Assembly (NCBI RefSeq): GCF_014698825.1
Contig: NZ_JACJTT010000001.1
Span: forward strand, 248,001 to 312,000
Length of the DNA stretch: 64,000 bases
Direction of reading: 5' to 3'
DNA from: Richelia sinica FACHB-800
GTDB taxonomy: Bacteria; Cyanobacteriota; Cyanobacteriia; Cyanobacteriales; Nostocaceae
The notes under the pieces are model-generated. The model ran no database searches. It was not told the origin of the DNA and was given only the letters and a program-made list of their open reading frames with translations. Shown piece by piece: positions 57,736 to 64,000 of this stretch. Every line of letters begins with the position of its first letter. Within the stretch, counting starts at the first letter, position 1. A program made the position numbers and the translations under genes.

Positions 57736-60252
57736 ATGGCAAAACAGTTAAACCTTCTCTCAACGGGACAGGTCATCACCACAGCCCTGCACACCGAGAT
57801 GCAACGGTCTTATCTAGAATATGCCATGAGTGTGATTGTAGGGCGAGCATTACCAGATGTACGAGATGGCTTGAAGCCAGTGCATCGACGGATTTTATAT
57901 GCTATGCACGAACTGGGTCTCACACCAGAGCGACCTTATCGAAAATGTGCCCGTGTCGTTGGTGATGTACTAGGTAAATATCATCCTCATGGTGACCAAG
58001 CGGTTTATGATGCCTTAGTGAGGCTAGTACAGGATTTTTCCAGCCGTTATCCCCTCCTGTCTGGACATGGTAATTTTGGCAGCGTCGATAACGACCCACC
58101 AGCGGCTATGCGTTATACAGAAACGCGCCTTGCACCAGTCAGCCACGAAGGAATGCTGTCGGAAATCGGCGAAGAAACTGTAGAATTTATCGGCAATTTT
58201 GACAATTCACAACAAGAACCAACAGTTTTACCGGCCCAATTACCCTTTTTACTCCTGAATGGTTGTGCAGGTATTGCGGTGGGTATGGCTACGAATATAC
58301 CACCTCATAATTTAGGAGAAGTGGTAGATGGATTAATAGCTCTGATTGACCATCCAGATTTATCAGCAGAAAAATTATGGGAGTTGATTCCCGGCCCAGA
58401 TTTCCCCACCGGTGGCGAAATAGTTGGAGATGGAGGAATCAAGGAAGCCTACTCCACAGGCAGAGGTTCGATTGTGCTGCGGGGTGTGGCTAATGTAGAG
58501 GAAATTCCTGGTGGTAAAGGGACAAAGCGGCGGATGTCTATAGTCGTGACAGAATTGCCCTATCAGGTGAATAAAGCCGGTTGGATTGAGAAAGTAGCCG
58601 AATTGGTCAATCAAGGGCGGTTACACGGCATTTCTGATATTCGAGATGAAAGCGATCGCGAAGGGATGCGGGTAGTCATTGAACTCAAACGAGATACCAA
58701 TCCCCAGGAAATTCTCCAACACCTCTATCACCAAACCGCCCTACAAACTAATTTTGGTGCGATTCTCTTAGCTTTAGTTGATGGACAACCTCGTCAGTTA
58801 AGCTTGCGTCAACTGTTGGAGGAATTTTTAAAGTTCCGGGAACATACTCTCAATCGTCGCTACAGCTACGAGTTAGGCAAAGCGGAAAATCGGTCACATT
58901 TAGTGGCTGGCTTGCTCAAAGCTCTGGCAAATTTAGATCGGGTGATCGAAATTTTGCGTCAAGCTGCTGATGGTAGTACCGCTAAACTCAGTCTCTGTAA
59001 TCAATTAGAGTTAACTGAGGTGCAAGCCGATGCAATTTTGGCAATGCCGTTACGCCGCCTCACCAGCTTAGAACAGCAAAACTTACAGCAAGAATTTGAC
59101 CAATTAACCGAGCAAATTGACTTGTTACGGAGATTATTGGCAGACAGAAGGGAATTATTAAAGGCCCTGAAAAAAGATTTGCGATCGCTCAAACGTAAAT
59201 ACGGTGATTCCCGTCGAACCAGAATTCTCACCGCTAGCGACATCCCAGCTAAAGAAGAAAAAGGGACAAAACAAGCAGCAGCAGATGACGAAGAAAATCC
59301 CAAATCTAAAACCCCAACTTTCAAACCAGAACAGCCCCCAGAAGAAGCCATTTTAGAATTTAGCCAGCGTGGTTACGTCCGTCGTCTATCACCTACAGGC
59401 AAAAAACCAAAATCAGAAATCGGTGTCAATGACCATGACTTCGTCATCCAAACCGAAGCAGCTAGCACCGACAAAGAACTACTCATCCTCACCAGTGGTG
59501 GTAAAGTTTATCCTGTCTCTGTCGGCGAAATTCCTCACACTACAGCCCGTTCTCCTAGAGGTACGCCGTTAATTACCTTACTCACGAGTACGGCTCAAGG
59601 TAACACAGAGGGAGTTGTGAATCGCTTCTTACTGCCAGACAATCCTGAACATGGGCAAATCGTCCTCTTAACCAAACAAGGACGCATCAAGCGCCTGTCT
59701 TTAAATGAATTCACCAATTTATCTCGCCGTGGCATCACCATTTTAAAACTCAAAGATGATGATGAATTGTCCTTTACCCAATTCACTACCACAAGCGAAC
59801 ATTTGATTTTAGCCAGTTCTGGTGGTCGAATCTTGCGCTTTGCCGTCAATGATGAGCAATTACCGATTATGGGTCGGGCCGCCATGGGTTTACAGGCTTT
59901 CCGGCTGTTAAAAAATCAAAACATGGTTGGCTGTGTGACTGTTAAGAAAGATGAACAGATTTTAATGGTCACCGAGGAAGGATATGCCAAACGATTAGAG
60001 GTTAGTCATATGAGAGGCGCTAATCGTGGTGACTTAGGCACACAGGTAGTGAGATTTAATAATAAAACTGACCACTTAGCAGGTATGGTTCTAGCCGTTG
60101 CCAATACAGAAGTCGCTCTGGTAACCAATAAGGAACGAGTGGTGCGAATACCTGTAGATACAGTGCCGATTTTAAGTAAGGATGACAAAGGGGAAAATGT
60201 TCTCCAACTCAATCGAGATGAGAAGATTATTACCGTTGTACGGTGTCAGTAG
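57736..60252 (+). CDS. gyrA: DNA gyrase subunit A
   Basis: An 838-residue type IIA topoisomerase A subunit. The breakage-reunion domain (about 10-500) has the catalytic Tyr in [10 protein letters not shown] near residue 126 and the quinolone-region [12 protein letters not shown] near 80. The C-terminal half (about 545-835) is a beta-pinwheel. A Lys/Glu-rich linker at about 505-540 joins them. The usual GyrA-box QRRGGKG is not seen in the first pinwheel blade, where [16 protein letters not shown] stands instead, so a ParC-like second copy cannot be excluded. It is similar to cyanobacterial GyrA at the N-terminus. Confidence 0.88.
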   Translation: MAKQLNLLSTGQVITTALHTEMQRSYLEYAMSVIVGRALPDVRDGLKPVHRRILYAMHELGLTPERPYRKCARVVGDVLGKYHPHGDQAVYDALVRLVQDFSSRYPLLSGHGNFGSVDNDPPAAMRYTETRLAPVSHEGMLSEIGEETVEFIGNFDNSQQEPTVLPAQLPFLLLNGCAGIAVGMATNIPPHNLGEVVDGLIALIDHPDLSAEKLWELIPGPDFPTGGEIVGDGGIKEAYSTGRGSIVLRGVANVEEIPGGKGTKRRMSIVVTELPYQVNKAGWIEKVAELVNQGRLHGISDIRDESDREGMRVVIELKRDTNPQEILQHLYHQTALQTNFGAILLALVDGQPRQLSLRQLLEEFLKFREHTLNRRYSYELGKAENRSHLVAGLLKALANLDRVIEILRQAADGSTAKLSLCNQLELTEVQADAILAMPLRRLTSLEQQNLQQEFDQLTEQIDLLRRLLADRRELLKALKKDLRSLKRKYGDSRRTRILTASDIPAKEEKGTKQAAADDEENPKSKTPTFKPEQPPEEAILEFSQRGYVRRLSPTGKKPKSEIGVNDHDFVIQTEAASTDKELLILTSGGKVYPVSVGEIPHTTARSPRGTPLITLLTSTAQGNTEGVVNRFLLPDNPEHGQIVLLTKQGRIKRLSLNEFTNLSRRGITILKLKDDDELSFTQFTTTSEHLILASSGGRILRFAVNDEQLPIMGRAAMGLQAFRLLKNQNMVGCVTVKKDEQILMVTEEGYAKRLEVSHMRGANRGDLGTQVVRFNNKTDHLAGMVLAVANTEVALVTNKERVVRIPVDTVPILSKDDKGENVLQLNRDEKIITVVRCQ

Positions 60253-60396
60253 GGAGGAATTCAGAAGTATAGCTGAACCACGCGGCGCTATCAGCAGTCC
60301 AAATGTTAAGGATTGATGAGTTATAATCTGAAAATTTTTGTTATATTTATTTACATAAGTCAAAAAAACTTAGTAAATAAGCTTGGAGTGCGAATC

Positions 60397-60579
60397 ATGA
60401 CTAATGCAACAAAAACAGCTAATGCTCCTATCGTTGAAGATCGCAACGCTTGGCGTTGGGGTTTTACTCCACAAGCAGAAGTATGGAACGGTCGCTTGGC
60501 AATGATTGGCTTTTTAGCGGCTACTTTGATTGAGTTGTTTTCTGGTCAAGGTTTCCTGCACTTCTGGGGCATTCTCTAA
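60397..60579 (+). CDS. High-light-inducible protein (HliP/SCP)
   Basis: A 60-residue single-helix chlorophyll-binding protein: [22 protein letters not shown] contains the ExxNxRxAM(I)G chlorophyll-binding motif, then a membrane helix. These proteins protect photosystem assembly under strong light. ATG 60397 has GGAG nine bases upstream; a longer frame from 60313 has no support. The terminator beyond it is shared with sigA. Confidence 0.93.
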   Translation: MTNATKTANAPIVEDRNAWRWGFTPQAEVWNGRLAMIGFLAATLIELFSGQGFLHFWGIL

Positions 60580-60608
60580 TTTTTAAACCCAAGATTTAAA
60601 TGATAAAA

Positions 60609-60645
60609 AACCTGGCAATTAATCACTACTGCCAGGTTCTTTATT
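60609..60645. terminator. Bidirectional Rho-independent terminator
   Basis: AACCTGGCA and TGCCAGGTT make a 9-bp stem with a 12-base loop. T-rich sequence follows on the plus strand (CTTTATT), and the complement of AAAAAA on the other side gives a U-run for the minus strand. It ends both the hli gene and the convergent sigA. Confidence 0.82.
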
Positions 60646-60674
60646 GTTTAGTTGTCAGGCTAGCTACTGACTAA

Positions 60675-61850
60675 TTAACGGATATATTCCTTGAGCACAC
60701 TGTTACGATTGGGATGGCGTAGTTTACGCAGTGCCTTGGCTTCAATTTGGCGAATCCGCTCCCGTGTAACGTTGAAGATTTGGCCGATTTCTTCCAAGGT
60801 TTTCATCCGTCCATCATCTAAGCCGTAACGGAGTCTGAGGACATCTCGCTCGCGGGGGCTGAGGCTATCGAGGACTTTTTCTAAGTCTTCCCGCAGGAGA
60901 TTTTTAGAAACTTGATCTTCTGGTGTTTCACCATCGGATTCAATAAAATCGCCCAATCGAGAATCTTCTTCTTTCCCAATGGGCGTTTCTAATGAAATGG
61001 GTAGTTGTGCTGATTTAGCAATAAAACGCAGTTTCTCAATGGTCATTTCCATGCGAGTCGCAATTTCTTCTTCTGTAGGTTTGCGACCCATTTCTTGAGA
61101 TAATAGTTTGGTAGTTTTCTTGATGCGAGAAATAGTTTCGTAAAGGTGAACTGGGAGACGAATGGTGCGAGATTGATCAGCGATCGCTCTAGTAATTGCT
61201 TGTCTAATCCACCATGTAGCGTAGGTAGAGAATTTATAACCTTTTTCGTGATCAAACTTTTCTGCCGCACGAATCAAGCCTAAACTGCCTTCTTGAATCA
61301 AATCTTGGAAAGACAAGCCACGATTCATGTATTTCTTGGCGATGGAAACCACAAGACGGAGGTTAGACTGTACCATCTTATCTTTCGCTCTGCGTCCTAA
61401 GTGCAGACGATAGCGGAAAGTTGGCAATGGCATTTGTACTGCTTCAGCCCATTCACTGTCTTTGGGATCGCGATCCAATTGATCGGCTAGTTTTTCGCGA
61501 ATTCTTTCTAATTCCAGTAAATCCGCAATTTTCCGAGCCAATTCAATCTCTTCATCTGCCCTTAGTAGACGGATTCTCCCAATTTCTTGCAAGTACAGGC
61601 GAATCGAATCTTCGGTGTAGTGCTTTTTCTTACTTTGTGTCCGACGACGCGATTTAGCGGCTTTTCCAGACTTTGCGTCGTCCTCATCAGACTGAGGCTC
61701 TAAAAAATCATCAATTTCGCCGTCATCAGCGAGTAGCAAGTCCTCTTCATCCTCTATTAAGAGTTCTTCTAACTCCTCGAAATCAGGCTGATTCATTATT
61801 TCTAGGTCAGGCTGATAATTGCTTTCGAGTACGTTGTTAGCCTGGTTCAT
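60675..61850 (-). CDS. sigA: Primary RNA polymerase sigma factor SigA
   Basis: A 391-residue group 1 sigma-70 factor. Region 1.2 (about 78-112, [15 protein letters not shown]), region 2 (about 155-225, with [13 protein letters not shown]), region 3 (about 232-305) and region 4 (about 320-380, with the helix-turn-helix [29 protein letters not shown]) are all present. An acidic N-terminal stretch is followed by a basic [11 protein letters not shown]. It directs transcription of housekeeping promoters. A gene-free 1.1-kb region lies upstream, which fits complex promoter control. Confidence 0.95.
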   Translation of the reverse strand: MNQANNVLESNYQPDLEIMNQPDFEELEELLIEDEEDLLLADDGEIDDFLEPQSDEDDAKSGKAAKSRRRTQSKKKHYTEDSIRLYLQEIGRIRLLRADEEIELARKIADLLELERIREKLADQLDRDPKDSEWAEAVQMPLPTFRYRLHLGRRAKDKMVQSNLRLVVSIAKKYMNRGLSFQDLIQEGSLGLIRAAEKFDHEKGYKFSTYATWWIRQAITRAIADQSRTIRLPVHLYETISRIKKTTKLLSQEMGRKPTEEEIATRMEMTIEKLRFIAKSAQLPISLETPIGKEEDSRLGDFIESDGETPEDQVSKNLLREDLEKVLDSLSPRERDVLRLRYGLDDGRMKTLEEIGQIFNVTRERIRQIEAKALRKLRHPNRNSVLKEYIR

Positions 61851-62935
61851 GCCGCGTTCCTCATGCTCCTTGCAGAATCAATTACTCAAGATATTTTGGC
61901 TGCTCTTATAAATGAGCAAATGTTCAATGGAAATTAGTCTTGTGGCTAAATCCATGATTGTTTAACCGATGCAACCCCTGTATAGGGCGGGGTTTTTACC
62001 TCCATAGCATTTCACTGTCAGGTGATCGCTCATGGGAAGTAAAAGTCATTTCTGTTGCCGCTTTACACAACTTCTGATTGATTTAGTCGTCATCAGACTA
62101 ATCTTCATCTAGAAATTAACCACTGAAGGCAAATAGACATGACTGCTGGTCGATTTCACTGTAAAGACTGTTCCGATTGTAGCCTGTTTCACAGAAATTG
62201 CACTCTTTTTGTGTGTTAATCATTAACTCTTGTTAGCCAGAGGAAGCCACTTTTATCAAAAAGACATGAAAAACGGTAGTGACACCATTAAATCTTGTTG
62301 AAAACTTTTTAGTTTTACAGTGGCATTCTCATTAGATTAAAAGGTAGGGACACTTGCTATGGCGTGATTCTAGAGATTTATGACTAAAACTATTCCCTGG
62401 CAACAGGGGATTAGATTTTAACTCAAAGGAGAAGTATTAATACACCCATCTTGATATTTCCTTCATAAATCTCTTTGTGGAAAACGGCAGCGGGTTTAAC
62501 CGCCTGAGTAGATACGGTAATAAATGAACAGTGGGGGAGTTAATGTTCCATCACTGAACTTTGTATATAGGATGGCAATTCCCTGCACTGGAATGTTAAG
62601 GTTGTGCCCAAGTAGACCGTTTTACAGATGAGTTGAGCTTTGTCTGAATTCGGCCTTATTCACACCTTAGCGCAAGGTTGGGATTTCAACCCTATGCAAC
62701 TTGACAAACTGTTCTGATTGTATATAACGATATTTTAATCAATTGAGAAATCATTTGTCAGTGGAGTTGCCCAATAATTTATGGTAATTGGTAATCGAGA
62801 AAAAGTGATTAGCAATGAAACCAAACTGATGACCAAATAATCCTCAAAAGTAATGAAATCAACAAAAATTAGTGGGTAATAGGTTATAACCCATTACCCA
62901 TTAACAGAATCGGCAAAAAAAGGAAATTAAGGTTG
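61851..62935. other. 1.1-kb gene-free region between sigA and gyrB
   Basis: No supported gene on either strand. The part next to sigA should contain its promoters. A weak hairpin with GGGGTTTTTA lies near 61978-61998. Near 62873-62900 an imperfect palindrome of TGGGTAAT/ATTACCCA follows the gyrB stop and may be its terminator or a dispersed repeat. Confidence 0.5.
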
Positions 62936-64000
62936 CTAAATATCTAAATCGGTGAGATTAAGTTTAGCACCATAGGTTTCGATGAATTCTCTTCTAGGTG
63001 CGACGCGATCGCCCATTAAGATGGTGAATATGCGATCAGCTTCGGCGGCATCTTCAATTTCCACCTGCTTCATTTTCCGAGTTTCCGGGTTCATGGTGGT
63101 TGTCCACAGTTGTTCCGGCATCATTTCCCCCAACCCTTTGAACCGCTGGATGGTGTAGTTAGCGTTGGCTGGTAATTTGGCGATACATTGTTGTAATTCG
63201 CGATCGCTATAACAGTATTCATGATTTTTGCCCCGTTCCATTTTGTAGAGTGGTGGACAAGCAATATAGATGAAACCTTGTTCAATTAAAGCTCTTTGAT
63301 ACCGATAGAAGAAAGTCAGTAACAAAGTACGTATATGCGCGCCATCTACGTCTGCGTCGGTCATAATTACTATTCGATGATACCGTAATTGTGACGAATC
63401 AAATTCTTCACCTTTTACGCCTAAACCAAGGGCTGTAATTAGAGATTGAACTTCGTTATTTTTGTAAATTTTCGCGTCGTCGGTTTTCTCGATGTTAAGT
63501 ATTTTACCGCGTAAAGGCAGGATAGCTTGAGTGCGGCGATCGCGTCCTTGCTTGGCGCTATTGTGGACAAATACACCACAGGCTAGTTGAAAATTGTGGG
63601 TTTCAGGAACTTCTATATCATAAACGTCAACACGCTCTGTTAAAGGTTGAACTTTATCAACCCTCAAACTAGACACTGAAGGAATTTCACCATTTTCCTT
63701 TATAGCGCTAGCAATGGGAGTTGATTGCTTGAGTAAGTCGTAAGGTGTTAACTCTTTAGCGGGCTTATAGCTGTTATCCTTCAGTAAAAAGAGGTGATCT
63801 GGAGTACAGATAACACTTTCGCCATTGTTAAATGTTACCTTCACAACTTCAGCATTGGCTTTGGTCATCCGGGGATTGATAATTTGTCCCGGAACCATTG
63901 CATCACCATCCATAGTGAAGCATTCATGTTGTATATTCTGCTCTCGTTCAGCAATAATTTGCCTAAAGGTAAGCTTTCCTCTATCGACTATATTGACCAG
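62936..64000 (-). CDS. gyrB: DNA gyrase subunit B, C-terminal part, interrupted by an intein (5' end outside window)
   Basis: The frame is open from the right window edge to the stop. Codons before 63560 belong to an intein; after it comes gyrase [23 protein letters not shown], the TOPRIM metal motif [17 protein letters not shown], and the C-terminal [14 protein letters not shown]. The intein sits before the Ser of the conserved [10 protein letters not shown] motif, a known GyrB insertion site. Functional GyrB requires protein splicing. GyrB supplies ATPase activity to GyrA, encoded 2.7 kb to the left. The N-terminal ATPase domain lies outside the window. Confidence 0.92.
   Translation of the reverse strand: MVNIVDRGKLTFRQIIAEREQNIQHECFTMDGDAMVPGQIINPRMTKANAEVVKVTFNNGESVICTPDHLFLLKDNSYKPAKELTPYDLLKQSTPIASAIKENGEIPSVSSLRVDKVQPLTERVDVYDIEVPETHNFQLACGVFVHNSAKQGRDRRTQAILPLRGKILNIEKTDDAKIYKNNEVQSLITALGLGVKGEEFDSSQLRYHRIVIMTDADVDGAHIRTLLLTFFYRYQRALIEQGFIYIACPPLYKMERGKNHEYCYSDRELQQCIAKLPANANYTIQRFKGLGEMMPEQLWTTTMNPETRKMKQVEIEDAAEADRIFTILMGDRVAPRREFIETYGAKLNLTDLDI
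63560..64000 (-). other. GyrB mini-intein (partial, C-terminal part)
   Basis: Splicing block B is seen as [10 protein letters not shown], block F as [16 protein letters not shown] and block G as GVFVHN followed by Ser+1. Only about 50 residues separate block B from block F, so no LAGLIDADG homing endonuclease is present between them. Block A is beyond the window edge. The element can probably still splice but not home. Confidence 0.88.

Noticed and set aside
60313-60396. Longer N-terminus for the high-light-inducible protein
   Set aside because: The extra 28 residues match no Hli protein, and the ribosome site is directly before ATG 60397.
62873-62900. Palindrome TGGGTAAT...ATTACCCA as a strong terminator
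   Set aside because: Imperfect and of the dispersed CCCATTACC repeat type also seen near 57075; kept only as a comment in the intergenic entry.

Overview
The window reads as chromosome of a filamentous, heterocyst-forming cyanobacterium (Nostocales: Nostoc/Anabaena relatives). The evidence is a heterocyst glycolipid synthase and deposition cluster, a nifH2-type nitrogenase iron protein, a high-light-inducible protein, a primary sigma factor of cyanobacterial SigA type, frequent GCGATCGC (HIP1) octamers, and the short tandem and dispersed palindromic repeats typical of Nostoc genomes. No rRNA, tRNA or CRISPR array was recognised.

Layout. 1-19.4 kb: heterocyst glycolipid region. A PfaA-like polyketide synthase (hglE type) and a KR-DH partner run leftward. 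Across a 2.1-kb gene-free gap, hgdB-hgdC-hgdA (envelope adaptor, permease, sugar epimerase) and four glycosyltransferases plus a small exported protein run rightward. 19.9-22.5 kb: an SDR/GMC oxidoreductase pair. 22.8-28.3 kb: a defence-type island with an IS4-like transposase remnant, a XamI-type restriction-modification pair, an XRE/ImmA-type regulator overlapping a PIN-like gene, and small ORFs. 28.6-35.7 kb: an unusual cNMP/AAA/polyferredoxin membrane protein, a DUF2214 protein, an orphan nifH2, an RRM RNA-binding protein and a PII-like protein. 35.7-47.7 kb: mixed accessory genes (FAD monooxygenase, cyclic-peptide-type ABC exporter, HpnI-like glycosyltransferase, TspO, MiaE, a PEP-CTERM-like protein, a large two-partner-secretion exoprotein). 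47.7-51.2 kb: TetR, HlyD-type adaptor and MacB-type permease without an ATPase. 51.4-55.8 kb: DUF4178, a membrane-anchored spermidine-synthase-like protein, a FemAB-like transferase, DUF350 and an AdoMet decarboxylase. 56-64 kb: housekeeping genes (TPR protein, response regulator, gyrA, hli, sigA, and gyrB interrupted by an endonuclease-free intein).

How the genes work together. The left third would make, glycosylate and export the glycolipids of the heterocyst envelope, which protects nitrogenase; nifH2 further right fits the same lifestyle. The strongest candidate for a little-described system is the DUF4178/SpeE-like/FemAB/DUF350/SpeD group. It pairs a decarboxylated-AdoMet producer with an aminopropyltransferase-like enzyme carrying a C-terminal membrane segment and an altered substrate motif, beside membrane proteins and an aminoacyl-transferase-like enzyme. 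This suggests a polyamine-like modification at the membrane or cell wall. Other notable points are a 75-bp mobile palindromic repeat fixed in frame inside hglE and identical to an intergenic copy 9 kb away, a 240-bp MITE-like element between the two PKS genes, a degenerate sigma-54-type AAA domain fused to a polyferredoxin, and a partial tandem duplication of the miaE tail. All assignments are by reading the sequence and from memory of protein families; no database search was run.
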